DNA from: Chromatiaceae bacterium | Lineage (GTDB): Bacteria > Pseudomonadota > Gammaproteobacteria > Chromatiales > Chromatiaceae | Length of the DNA stretch: 64,000 nt | Assembly: GCA_024235315.1 (NCBI GenBank) | Contig: JACKMP010000001.1 | Location: 124,001-188,000 of the forward strand | Direction: 5' to 3' | Shown here: positions 27,879 through 36,244 of the stretch, piece by piece | Layout: the number at the start of each line of letters is the position of its first letter | How positions within the stretch are numbered: the first letter of the stretch is position 1 | The notes under the pieces: model-generated | Told to the model about the DNA's origin: nothing | Databases searched by the model: none | Seen by the model: only the letters and a program-made list of their open reading frames with translations | Position numbers and translations under genes: made by a program

Positions 27879-28502
27879 CTAACCGTGCCTGATTCCATTT
27901 GCGACCACGTCCGGATCGAGCAGCACACACATCTGTCCGACCAGCAATCCGAGCAGCCAGGCGCGGTGCTGTCGTTCCCTGCGCCAACGCACCTCGCCGG
28001 CATTGACCAGCACCGCATCCTCGATGTCGTCGCACACCACGGCCTGCCCCCCGTCACCGAACACCAGCATATAGCGGGCGCTGTCACACCGGGCCGCCAC
28101 CCCGATCAGTACGCCGAGATCGGCCAGGGCCAGGTTACCGCCCCTGTACCGCACCACCCCTCGTTGCCAGCGCGGCTGCACTGGCAGCGCTGTTACCCTG
28201 TCCGGCAGGAGCGCCACGCTGCGCATCAACACCATCGGCATCGCAAAACGATACTCGCCAATCCGGAACTGCAGGACGCGAAAACCGGCGGCGACCTTTG
28301 CCCAGTCAGGGACCACAGCCCCGATCTCGGGTTCCCCAGGCTCCTGTCCGGTTAACGGCTGAATCCCAGCCGGGTTGAGCGATTCCGGCTCGGTGGTGGC
28401 CGGCAGGTACTCGGGCACCTCGGCGAGCAGGGACTCCAGCAGGCTGCCCAGCGCCGTGTCATGTTCCGCCAGGCGTGTCGCTTGGATCGCCGGTTCGTTC
28501 AT
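27879..28502 (-). CDS. parP: ParP-like protein with CheW-like (AIF) domain
   Basis: 207 residues: a variable N-terminal region (about 1-70) and a C-terminal CheW-like domain (FRVLQFRIGEYRFAMPMVLM, WQRGVVRYRGGNLALADLGV). In Vibrio, ParP (array integration and formation domain) binds both CheA and ParC and keeps arrays at the pole; the Pseudomonas homologue occupies the same slot. Its ATG overlaps the parC stop (ATGA), so they are translated together. Named by position and architecture, not by a proven function here. Confidence 0.82.
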   Translation of the reverse strand: MNEPAIQATRLAEHDTALGSLLESLLAEVPEYLPATTEPESLNPAGIQPLTGQEPGEPEIGAVVPDWAKVAAGFRVLQFRIGEYRFAMPMVLMRSVALLPDRVTALPVQPRWQRGVVRYRGGNLALADLGVLIGVAARCDSARYMLVFGDGGQAVVCDDIEDAVLVNAGEVRWRRERQHRAWLLGLLVGQMCVLLDPDVVANGIRHG

Positions 28503-29296
28503 CCGGCGGCCTCACGCGGCGCGGCCGGCTGGCGCTGTACCAGTTCCTCGAGCAGGCGCGCATAGGCCTCGACCCCGCGCGCGCGCGGGTCGAAAATCGC
28601 GGGCGGCAGCCCGACCCGGCTGGCCTCCCGAAAGCGTGTGTCGATCGGGATCAGACCGTCCCACAACTGTGCGGCGAAATCACGCTGCAACACCGCCAGA
28701 CTGTCGCGCGATGCGCGGGTCCGCTGGTCGTAGAATGTCGGCACGACCACCACTTCGAGCGGCGTCGGGCGTGCCCTGGTCACCATTTTCAATGTGTGCT
28801 GAAGCCGCTCCAGACCCTTGATCGCCAGGAATTCGGTCTGTACCGGTGCGATCAGGCATTCGCAGGCGGCCAGGGCATTGATCAGCAGCACGCCCAGGAT
28901 GGGCGGGCAGTCGATCAACACATAGTCAAAACGCGTACTGAGGCGTTCGAGTGCACGCTTGAGCACCAGGCCCATCCCCTCCATACGCCCGGACTGGCGG
29001 TCCAGGGTCGCCAGGGCGATCGCCGCCGGCATCAGGCTCAGGCCCCCGGTACACGTGTCCACCAACAGTGATGCCGGATCGAGATCCCGCTTTTCGGCGA
29101 CCGCCTCGAACAGGCTGTAGCTGCTGCGCTGCAATGAATCGGGGTCGAGCCGGAAGTAACTGGTCAAAGAACCGTGCGGATCGACGTCCACCATCAGCGT
29201 GCGAAAACCCCAGGCTGCCAACAGGCCGCCGAGGGCGACGGTCGTCGTGGTCTTGCCGACGCCGCCTTTCTGGTTGGCAACCGTCCAGATCCTCAT
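28499..29296 (-). CDS. parC: ParA-family ATPase, chemotaxis-array localisation (ParC-like)
   Basis: 265 residues from MRIWTVANQKGGVGKTTTTV. The deviant Walker A motif KGGVGKTTT and VDVDPHGSLTSYFRLD identify a Soj/ParA ATPase. YVLIDCPPILGVLLINAL is the Walker B region. In Vibrio and Pseudomonas this gene positions chemotaxis arrays at the cell pole, acting with ParP. It overlaps motD by 4 bp (ATGA) and parP by 4 bp, so three genes are coupled. A longer start 30 bp upstream would run further into motD. Confidence 0.88.
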   Translation of the reverse strand: MRIWTVANQKGGVGKTTTTVALGGLLAAWGFRTLMVDVDPHGSLTSYFRLDPDSLQRSSYSLFEAVAEKRDLDPASLLVDTCTGGLSLMPAAIALATLDRQSGRMEGMGLVLKRALERLSTRFDYVLIDCPPILGVLLINALAACECLIAPVQTEFLAIKGLERLQHTLKMVTRARPTPLEVVVVPTFYDQRTRASRDSLAVLQRDFAAQLWDGLIPIDTRFREASRVGLPPAIFDPRARGVEAYARLLEELVQRQPAAPREAAG

Positions 29297-30174
29297 CGCT
29301 GTTCCACAGCCGGCCCTTCGGCCCACGGCACTTCGTGGTCGATCACGGGCTCGGCCTCCCGCTGTCCGGTAAGCACCACGACGGTGACGCGACGATTGGC
29401 AGCACGACCCTTTTCATCGGTGTTTTCGGCGATCGGGCGATGCTCACCCAGACCAACCGCGGACATGCGCCACGGTTCGACGCCGGCGCGGGCGAGGAAA
29501 TGCACGACACTGGCCGCGCGTGCCGCAGACAGCTCCCAGTTGGACGGGAACGTGGCTGTGGCAATCGGGATATTGTCGGTGTGCCCCTCGACCTGCAGGT
29601 GGCTGGGCAGGCGTGCCAGTGTCTGCGCCAGCTCGCGCAGTGGCCGCAAGGAATCGGGTGACAGGCGCGCCTCGCCCGAACCGAACAGCATCCGCTCCTT
29701 CATCTCGATCTCGATGCGACCACCGCGCTGGTTGATCGTCAGCAGATCGGCATCGACATACTGCTGCAGCGACACCGCCAGCTCGTCAGCGATGCGGGCA
29801 TCCGCTCCATCGCGACTGAAGCGACCACCGCTGTCGTTGTGTGCGCCGTCTTCGCGCGCGTCCACACCAGCCGGCGCAGGCTGTGGCGCGCTGCCGGCAT
29901 CGAGATTCGACTGCCTGGGCGCCAGGGGGCCCTGAGGCAACGCCAGGATATCGCGCGGCGGTTCGCCGATCTGGATCGGCTGCTCGCTGCGCGGCTCTGC
30001 GGAGAACACGGTACTCAGTGTCTCGGAAAGCACGCGGTACTTGCCCTCGTTCACCGAAGAGACTGCGTACATCACGACGAAGAAGGCGAATAACAGGGTA
30101 ATGAAGTCCGCGTAGGACACCAGCCAGCGCTCGTGGTTTTCGTGTTCCTCCGGTGGCTTTCTGCGTCGTGCCAT
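29293..30174 (-). CDS. motD: Flagellar motor stator protein MotD (MotB family)
   Basis: 293 residues. After a charged N-terminus comes one membrane helix with the proton-binding aspartate, YADFITLLFAFFVVMY (Asp23). An acidic/proline linker leads to an OmpA-type peptidoglycan-binding domain (LQVEGHTDNIPIATATFPSN, GLGEHRPIAENTDEKGRAAN). With MotC it forms a stator unit driving flagellar rotation. It follows motC by 8 bp. The Pseudomonas cluster has the same order. Confidence 0.93.
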   Translation of the reverse strand: MARRRKPPEEHENHERWLVSYADFITLLFAFFVVMYAVSSVNEGKYRVLSETLSTVFSAEPRSEQPIQIGEPPRDILALPQGPLAPRQSNLDAGSAPQPAPAGVDAREDGAHNDSGGRFSRDGADARIADELAVSLQQYVDADLLTINQRGGRIEIEMKERMLFGSGEARLSPDSLRPLRELAQTLARLPSHLQVEGHTDNIPIATATFPSNWELSAARAASVVHFLARAGVEPWRMSAVGLGEHRPIAENTDEKGRAANRRVTVVVLTGQREAEPVIDHEVPWAEGPAVEQR

Positions 30175-30182
30175 CTGTTACC

Positions 30183-30923
30183 TCAACGCAGGAAACCCTG
30201 CAGGCGGGTCTCGATCTGGCGTGGGTTCTCACCTTCCGATATCGCCACCAGGCCCTCGATCACGAGTTCGCGATAGTGACTCTCCTGGAGCACGTATGCC
30301 TTGAGCTTGTTTGCCATCGGCAACAGGAAGAGGTTGGCCAGACCGACACCGTAGATCGTCGCCACAAACGCGGTGGCGATGCCACTGCCCAGCTTCGAAG
30401 GATCGGACAGGTTCTGCATCACGTGGATCAGTCCCATCACAGCGCCGATGATCCCGATCGTCGGTGAATACCCGCCCATTGCATCCAGCACCTTGCTGGC
30501 CTGCAGGTCGAAACGTTCGCGGCTGTCGAGTTCGACTTCGAGCGTGTGCCGGATCTCGTCCGGCTCGTTGCCGTCCACCAGCAGCTGCATGCCCTTTCGT
30601 ACGAACAGGTCCGGCTCAAACTCGAGTGCCTTCTCCAGTCCGAGCAGCCCTTCCTTGCGCGCGATCCTGCTCCACTCCACGAGCTTGACGATGGATTCGT
30701 CGAGGCCATGCTTCGGCGGGACGAACACCATACCGAGCATGCGCATCGTGCGAAGGAAGACTCGCAGCGGGGTCTGCAGCAGGACGGCACCGATGCTGCC
30801 GCCGAGCACGATCACCATTGCCGGCCCGTTGGCCAGCGTATCGAGGTGTCCGCCTTCGAGCCAGTTGCCGCCGAGTATCGCGGCAAACGCGATGATGACG
30901 CCGATGAAGCTCAGCAGATCCAT
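30183..30923 (-). CDS. motC: Flagellar motor stator protein MotC (MotA family)
   Basis: 246 residues beginning MDLLSFIGVIIAFAAILGG, with four predicted membrane helices. GGYSPTIGIIGAVMGLIHVM is the conserved MotA channel segment and SGIATAFVATIYGVGLANLF the next. A cytoplasmic loop with KEGLLGLEKALE is typical. It conducts ions with MotD and contacts FliG. It starts 4 bp after the cheB stop. Confidence 0.94.
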   Translation of the reverse strand: MDLLSFIGVIIAFAAILGGNWLEGGHLDTLANGPAMVIVLGGSIGAVLLQTPLRVFLRTMRMLGMVFVPPKHGLDESIVKLVEWSRIARKEGLLGLEKALEFEPDLFVRKGMQLLVDGNEPDEIRHTLEVELDSRERFDLQASKVLDAMGGYSPTIGIIGAVMGLIHVMQNLSDPSKLGSGIATAFVATIYGVGLANLFLLPMANKLKAYVLQESHYRELVIEGLVAISEGENPRQIETRLQGFLR

Positions 30924-30927
30924 CGGC

Positions 30928-31992
30928 CTACGCCAGCCCGCTCAATGCCGCGCCGATCTCGTCGAGCGGCAGGACGCGATCGGAATGTCCCGCACGGGCC
31001 ACCGAATAGGGCATACCAAAAACCACCGACGATGCCTGATCCTGACTCCACACCGTCGAGCCATATTCCTTGAGCAGGCGTGCGCCCTCAGTGCCATCCG
31101 AACCCATGCCGGTAAGTACCACCGCATGCACCGCATCGCGCAACGCGCGGGCCGCCGAACCGAAGGTGATATCGACGCTGGGTTTGTACAGCTGAGCGGG
31201 ATCGGAGGTCATTTTCACGGACAGCCGGCCGCGCCCGGCATCGACCAGTGTCTGCAGACCGCCCGGGGCAATCAGTGCGCACCCCGGCAGCAGCTCATCA
31301 CCGTCTGCCGCATGTTTCACCTTTATCGAGCAGATCGTGTCGAGGCGCTCGGCAAAGGTGGCGGTGAACTCGGCCGGCATGTGTACGGCCACCAGTACCG
31401 GATAGGGAAAGTTTGTCGGCAGCGAAGACAGCACGCGCTGGATGGCAACCGGACCACCGGTCGAGGCTCCTATCACCACCAGCCGAAGTGCCGAGCTCCG
31501 ACGCTCGCTCCGGCGCGCCGCGGGCAGCGGTGCCACGCGTGGCGGCAGGGGCGGCGCCGGTGTACTGACAGGCGGCCTGTGGGGGCGTTTGCGCCTGGCG
31601 ATATTGATCACACGCTGGCTCAGGCTCTCTCCGCCACCCTTGATCGCATGGCCGTCGATGCCGTCCTGCTTGGCGAGGAAATCGACTGCCCCGGCCTCCA
31701 ATGCCTCCAGTGTGGCCTTGGCCCCTTCTCGGGTCAGGGCAGAAAACATCACGATGTCGGTGGGGTGTTCGCGCATGATCTCCCTGACGGCGCTGATACC
31801 GTCCATAACCGGCATCGCGACATCCATGGTGATCAGATCGGGGCGCAGGGAGGCGGCAAGGCGCACGGCCTCGGCACCATTGGCGGCCTCTCCGGCCACC
31901 TGGACCTCACCGGTGCGCTCGAGTTCCTGTCTGATCCGATTGCGGAAGAACGAGGAGTCGTCAACGATCAGGACCCGGACTTTTTCCACCAT
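30928..31992 (-). CDS. cheB: Chemotaxis response regulator protein-glutamate methylesterase CheB
   Basis: 354 residues. The N-terminal receiver domain has VLIVDDSSFFRNRI and phosphorylation site Asp57 (LITMDVAMPVMDG). A proline-rich linker (about 140-165) leads to the esterase domain with the catalytic serine in VIGASTGGPVAI, the histidine in VAVHMP and the aspartate in GMGSDGTEGARLL. It removes methyl groups from chemoreceptors for adaptation. No cheR is within the window. It lies 49 bp after cheA. Confidence 0.95.
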   Translation of the reverse strand: MVEKVRVLIVDDSSFFRNRIRQELERTGEVQVAGEAANGAEAVRLAASLRPDLITMDVAMPVMDGISAVREIMREHPTDIVMFSALTREGAKATLEALEAGAVDFLAKQDGIDGHAIKGGGESLSQRVINIARRKRPHRPPVSTPAPPLPPRVAPLPAARRSERRSSALRLVVIGASTGGPVAIQRVLSSLPTNFPYPVLVAVHMPAEFTATFAERLDTICSIKVKHAADGDELLPGCALIAPGGLQTLVDAGRGRLSVKMTSDPAQLYKPSVDITFGSAARALRDAVHAVVLTGMGSDGTEGARLLKEYGSTVWSQDQASSVVFGMPYSVARAGHSDRVLPLDEIGAALSGLA

Positions 31993-32041
31993 CTGCTATC
32001 CAGGACTACGCTGACCTCGTCCTGCCTCCCTTGCAAAGCAA

Positions 32042-34219
32042 TCAGTGGCGGCGCGCATATTTGCGCATGAGACCCGGCACATCGAGAATCAGGGCGATCT
32101 TTCCATCACCGGTAATCGTCGCACCTGCCATACCCTGCAGACCCTGCAGCAGGGCACCGAGGGGTTTGATCACCACCTCCTCCTGTCCCACCAGGAAGTC
32201 GACGACCAACCCGACCTGAACACCGCCAACATTGACCACTACGACGTGACCCTGCGGGCGGTCCTGGCCGTTCGCATAGGCATTGTCACGGACCAGCCAG
32301 TTGCGCAGATAGAACAGCGGCAGTGCACGATCCCTGACCCTGATAGTCAGCTGTCCGTCCACCGTATTCGTACGGGACAGGTCGAGGTTAAAGATCTCGA
32401 CCACGCTGGCCAGCGGCAATGCGAACGGCTGCTGGCCGAGAATCACCATCAGCGTCGGCAGGATTGCCAGCGTCAACGGCAACTTGATCGTGATCTTGCT
32501 GCCCTTGCCCTTGACCGAGTCAATCTCGACCATGCCGTTCATCTGCGCGATACGCGTCTTCACCACGTCCATGCCGACACCACGACCCGAGACATCGGAG
32601 ATCTCTGTCTTGGTGGAGAAGCCAGGATGGAAGATAAGGTTGTAGCAATCTTTCTCTTCCAGACGCGCCGCAGCATCCTCGTCCATCATGCCTTTCTCGA
32701 CTGCCTTGCGGCGCAGCACCTCGGCATCCATTCCCTTGCCGTCATCTTCGATCGACAAAAGGATATGATCACCCTCCTGCGCCGCCGAGAGCACCACCTT
32801 GCCCTGCCGCGATTTGCCGGCCTTTTCCCGATCCTCCGGCGACTCGATGCCGTGATCGACGGCGTTGCGTACGAGGTGGACCAACGGATCGGCGAGTGCC
32901 TCGACCAGGTTCTTGTCGAGGTCGGTTTCCTCACCGTGCAACACCAGGTCGACTTCTTTCTTGAGGTTGCGCGCGAGGTCGCGGACGACGCGCGGGAAGC
33001 GACCGAACACCTTCTTGACCGGCTGCATGCGGGTCTTCATCACCGACAGCTGCAGGTCGGCGGTGACCACGTCGAGGTTGCCGACGGCGTTTGCCAGCTC
33101 CTCATCGGCCATGGTCGCCTTCAGTGTCGCGAGACGATTCCTTACCAGCACCAGTTCACCGACCATGTTCATGATGTCGTCCAGGCGCTGGGTATCGACC
33201 CGCACCGTGGTCTCGACAGTCGGCGTCTTGGCACCACCGCGTGCACTGTCCGCCGCTTTCTCTGCCGCCTTCGCGGGTGCAGGCGCAGCTTTCGCCACCG
33301 GTGTCTTTGCAGCCGGCTTGGGTGCGGCTTGCGCCGGAGCCTTGGCAGCGGATTTGGCGGCCACTGCAGCACTTGACCCGGCCTTCTCCGGCGCCGGTGC
33401 AGCAGGCGCCCTGGCGTCAACCGGTGCTCCCTTGTGCTGACCCTTGCCATGCAGCTCGTCGAGCAGGGCCTCGAATTCGTCCTCGGTGATTTCCTCGCCC
33501 GACTTGGCAGCCGGCGCTTGTGCCGCCGCTGATGGCACACCTGCGTGCTGACCCTTGCCATGCAACTGGTCGAGCAAGGCCTCGAACTCGTCATCGGTGA
33601 TTTCGTCACCGGAGGCGGCCACGGCGGGCGCCTCGGACGCTGCCGCGGGCGCGCCTCCATGCCTGCCCTTTCCGTGCAGCTCGTCGAGCAGGGCCTCGAA
33701 TTCATCTTCGCTGATCTCATCTCCGCCCGATGGATCCGGCGCAGCCGCCTCTGCCACGGCCGGTTCACTGACAGCCGGTGGCTCGATCACCACGGGCACT
33801 TCCGGCTCTGCCTCGGCACTGCCGCCGTCATCCGCCTCCGTCAGTCCCTCGAGCCTTTGCAGCAGCGCTGGATCCGCGGGCTCCGGCATCTCACCTTCGC
33901 GCAGGCTGTCCATGCAGGCGTTGACGACATCCAGTGCCTGAAGGATGGCATCCATCAGGTGAGGGGTGACCGAGCGCTGACCCTGGCGCAGCACATTGAA
34001 CACGTCTTCGGCCCGATGACAGGTCTCCACCAGCGGCGTGATGCCTAGAAAACCCGCGCCGCCCTTGACCGTATGAAAGCCGCGAAAAATGGCATTGAGA
34101 AGGTCGCTGTCGTCCGGACGCTGCTCCAGATCAACCAGCTGTTCGCCGAGCAGTTCGACTATTTCCGAGGCCTCTACCAGGAAGTCCTGGAGGATCTCGT
34201 CATCGGCATCGATACTCAT
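32042..34219 (-). CDS. cheA: Chemotaxis histidine kinase CheA with triple linker motif
   Basis: 725 residues. The P1 domain holds His49 in FRGFHTVKGGAGFLG. Instead of a recognisable P2 domain, residues about 130-335 are an Ala/Pro-rich linker with three tandem DEFEALLDELHGKG-type motifs. P3 dimerisation begins near VDTQRLDDIMNMVGELVLVR. P4 kinase boxes include LVRNAVDHGIESPEDRE and SGRGVGMDVVKTRI, and the P5 CheW-like domain ends at LMRKYARRH. CheA phosphorylates CheY and CheB in response to receptor state. The long linker probably binds the polar ParP/ParC system, as shown for Vibrio CheA. Confidence 0.96.
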   Translation of the reverse strand: MSIDADDEILQDFLVEASEIVELLGEQLVDLEQRPDDSDLLNAIFRGFHTVKGGAGFLGITPLVETCHRAEDVFNVLRQGQRSVTPHLMDAILQALDVVNACMDSLREGEMPEPADPALLQRLEGLTEADDGGSAEAEPEVPVVIEPPAVSEPAVAEAAAPDPSGGDEISEDEFEALLDELHGKGRHGGAPAAASEAPAVAASGDEITDDEFEALLDQLHGKGQHAGVPSAAAQAPAAKSGEEITEDEFEALLDELHGKGQHKGAPVDARAPAAPAPEKAGSSAAVAAKSAAKAPAQAAPKPAAKTPVAKAAPAPAKAAEKAADSARGGAKTPTVETTVRVDTQRLDDIMNMVGELVLVRNRLATLKATMADEELANAVGNLDVVTADLQLSVMKTRMQPVKKVFGRFPRVVRDLARNLKKEVDLVLHGEETDLDKNLVEALADPLVHLVRNAVDHGIESPEDREKAGKSRQGKVVLSAAQEGDHILLSIEDDGKGMDAEVLRRKAVEKGMMDEDAAARLEEKDCYNLIFHPGFSTKTEISDVSGRGVGMDVVKTRIAQMNGMVEIDSVKGKGSKITIKLPLTLAILPTLMVILGQQPFALPLASVVEIFNLDLSRTNTVDGQLTIRVRDRALPLFYLRNWLVRDNAYANGQDRPQGHVVVVNVGGVQVGLVVDFLVGQEEVVIKPLGALLQGLQGMAGATITGDGKIALILDVPGLMRKYARRH
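33431..33724 (-). repeat. Three tandem copies of a linker motif inside cheA
   Basis: Residues 166-188, 204-226 and 241-263 of CheA each read GDEI(S/T)(E/D)DEFEALLD(E/Q)LHGKG(Q/R)H with a period of 37-38 residues. The unit resembles the localisation-and-inheritance segment (LID) of Vibrio-type CheA. DNA between copies has diverged at third positions, so this is not a fresh slippage event. Confidence 0.9.
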
Positions 34220-34222
34220 GGT

Positions 34223-34984
34223 TCAAAACCCCAAACTTGAGAGCAGATCGTCGACGTCATCCTGCCCGTGCACCACATCACCCTTGTCGACGCCCGGAAC
34301 CGCCGGCCCCTGTGCAGAGATATCTTTCTCCCTGCCCGTGGTCTCCGCTGCCGGCTTGCTGCGATGCCCGGACAAGCGCACCAGTTCGACCAGCTTGCCT
34401 TCGACGTCGTTTACCAGGTCGATCACCTTGCGGATCACCTGACCGGTAATATCCTGATAGCCCTGCGCCAGCAGCACCTCGGACAGACGCTCATGCAGCG
34501 CCTCGGTATTCGCCTGCGTAACCTTTAGAAAGTCCGACAGCTCCACGCTCAGATCACGAAAGTCCTCGACGGTGAGCTGGCGCGATTTGAACTTTGCCCA
34601 CTGATCCGCGAGGTGGCGCGCATCACTGCGCAGTGAATCGGCGAGTGGCAGGCTCTCCTCGACCGCGCCGAGGGTCGTATTGGCGGCCTGCTCGGTCGTC
34701 GCGATCACGTAGCGCAGACGTTCAGCGGCGTTCGGCATCTCGTTCTGGGCAATATCGGCGAACCTCGCATCCATCACGAAGCCATTGATCGAATCGTGCA
34801 GCTCGCGCGTCAGGCGACCGACTTCCTGGAACAGCATGCTGTCGCGAAATCCGGCCAGCTCGGCAATCACCGACACGGCGTCCTGGTCATTGCCGGCTTC
34901 CAGGAAATCGACCAGAGACCTGGCCAGCTGGAGCTTGTCGGTGCCTTGTTCTGGGCTGTTCGCCATGGCGGTTTCCATCCTCAT
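34223..34984 (-). CDS. cheZ: CheY-phosphate phosphatase CheZ
   Basis: 253 residues from the ATG at 34984, which directly follows the cheY stop (TGAATG); an ATG at 34966 is also possible. A long helical hairpin includes EVGRLTRELHDSINGFV and IATTEQAANTTLGAVEES. The catalytic region reads LLAQGYQDITGQVIRKVIDL, with the Gln used to dephosphorylate CheY. The acidic C-terminal peptide ending VDDLLSSLGF is the CheY-docking tail. It lies between cheY and cheA, as in Pseudomonas. Confidence 0.95.
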   Translation of the reverse strand: MRMETAMANSPEQGTDKLQLARSLVDFLEAGNDQDAVSVIAELAGFRDSMLFQEVGRLTRELHDSINGFVMDARFADIAQNEMPNAAERLRYVIATTEQAANTTLGAVEESLPLADSLRSDARHLADQWAKFKSRQLTVEDFRDLSVELSDFLKVTQANTEALHERLSEVLLAQGYQDITGQVIRKVIDLVNDVEGKLVELVRLSGHRSKPAAETTGREKDISAQGPAVPGVDKGDVVHGQDDVDDLLSSLGF

Positions 34985-35371
34985 TCACGCGGCAACGCGT
35001 TCGAAAATCTTGTTGATCTTTTCTTCCAACGTACCGGCGGTGAAAGGCTTCACCACGTAGCCGTTCACACCGGCCTGAGCGGCCTCGACGATCTGTTCAC
35101 GCTTCGATTCAGCGGTCACCATCAGCACCGGGATGCCCTTGAGCCGGTCGTCGGCGCGTACCGCCTTGAGCAGGTCGATGCCCTGCATACCAGGCATGTT
35201 CCAATCGGTGATCAGGAAATCGAAGCTGCCGCTCTGCAGCATCGGCAGTGCGGTTGTGCCGTCATCCGCTTCCTGCGTGTTGGTGAAGCCGAGATCCCGC
35301 AGCAGATTCTTGATGATGCGGCGCATCGTGGAGAAGTCGTCCACGATCAGGATCTTCATGTTCTTGTTCAA
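34985..35371 (-). CDS. cheY: Chemotaxis response regulator CheY
   Basis: 128 residues, a single receiver domain. The acidic pocket is Asp11/Asp12 (ILIVDDFSTMRR), the phosphorylation site is Asp56 (ITDWNMPGMQG) and the conserved Lys is 108 (VVKPFTAGT). Phosphorylated CheY binds FliM/FliN to switch rotation. A start at residue 5 (MKILIVDD) is possible. It is the first gene of the chemotaxis operon, downstream of a sigma-28-type promoter at 35434-35460. Confidence 0.96.
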   Translation of the reverse strand: MNKNMKILIVDDFSTMRRIIKNLLRDLGFTNTQEADDGTTALPMLQSGSFDFLITDWNMPGMQGIDLLKAVRADDRLKGIPVLMVTAESKREQIVEAAQAGVNGYVVKPFTAGTLEEKINKIFERVAA

Positions 35372-35433
35372 AGCAACCTCCGGACTTCAGACAAGCGGCC
35401 CATGCTCAGGCCCAATTCGATTGATTTCCCCCG

Positions 35434-35460
35434 GTATCGGCACCAGCTCGAAAAACCGTA
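35434..35460 (-). promoter_or_regulatory. FliA (sigma-28) promoter upstream of cheY
   Basis: On the minus strand TACGGTTT-N11-GCCGATAC matches the flagellar class 3 consensus TAAAGTTT-N11-GCCGATAA at 6 of 8 and 7 of 8 positions. It lies about 60 bp before the cheY ATG, in the fliA-cheY gap. Confidence 0.75.
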
Positions 35461-35488
35461 GGGGTTTCTTTCTTTATTTCGAGGACGC

Positions 35489-36244
35489 CTAGATCTCGTC
35501 GTCGGTCAGCCATTCCGACAGCCGCGAACGCAGGCGCAGTGCTGCCTGGCTGTGTATCTGGCACACGCGTGACTCACTGACACCGAGCACCTGGCCGATC
35601 TCGCGCAGGTTCAGCTCCTCGTCGTAGTACAGCGCAATGACCAGTCGCTCGCGTTCCGGCAGGCTGGCAATTGCATCGCCCAGCGCTTCACGGAAATGGC
35701 TCTTCTCCAGTCCACGTGCCGGGCCGTCCTCGAGTATGTTGCGTGGCCGAGCGAGACTGCCCTCTGTCGGAATCACTTCGCCGACTTCGCACAGTTCCTC
35801 GTAGCTGAAAATGCGTGCACCGGAGGCGTCCTGCAGCACCTGGTGATAGTCCTCGATGGTCATGCCGAGCGACTCGGCGACCTCCACGTCACGCGCGTCC
35901 CGACCTTCCGCGTTCTCGATCTCGCGCATCGCGTCCGCGACCATCCTTGCCTTGCGGTGTACCGAGCGCGGCGTCCAGTCGGAACGACGTATCTCATCCA
36001 GCATCGAACCGCGGATGCGGATGCCGGCATAGGTCTCGAAGCTCGCACCCTGGCTGGGGTCGTAGTTTCGGCTGGCCTCTATCAGGCCGATCATGCCGGC
36101 CTGGATCAGGTCTTCGGCCTGCACCGACGGCGGCAGGCGGTTCATCAGATGATAGGCAATGCGCTTGACCAGGGGCGCATGGCGCGTCACCAGATCATCG
36201 AAGCTGCGTTCCTGTACTGCACCGTAAGTTGCAAGATTGCTCAC
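35489..36244 (-). CDS. fliA: Flagellar sigma factor FliA (sigma-28)
   Basis: 251 residues from a GTG at 36244 whose GTGA overlaps the fleN stop. Sigma-70-type regions are clear: APLVKRIAYHLMNRLPPSVQ (region 2), GIRIRGSMLDEIRRSDW, then HRKARMVADAMREIE (region 3), and LREIGQVLGVSESRVCQIHS (region 4.2 helix-turn-helix). FliA directs RNA polymerase to late flagellar and chemotaxis promoters, including the one just downstream of this gene. No flgM (anti-sigma) is in the window. Confidence 0.95.
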   Translation of the reverse strand: MSNLATYGAVQERSFDDLVTRHAPLVKRIAYHLMNRLPPSVQAEDLIQAGMIGLIEASRNYDPSQGASFETYAGIRIRGSMLDEIRRSDWTPRSVHRKARMVADAMREIENAEGRDARDVEVAESLGMTIEDYHQVLQDASGARIFSYEELCEVGEVIPTEGSLARPRNILEDGPARGLEKSHFREALGDAIASLPERERLVIALYYDEELNLREIGQVLGVSESRVCQIHSQAALRLRSRLSEWLTDDEI

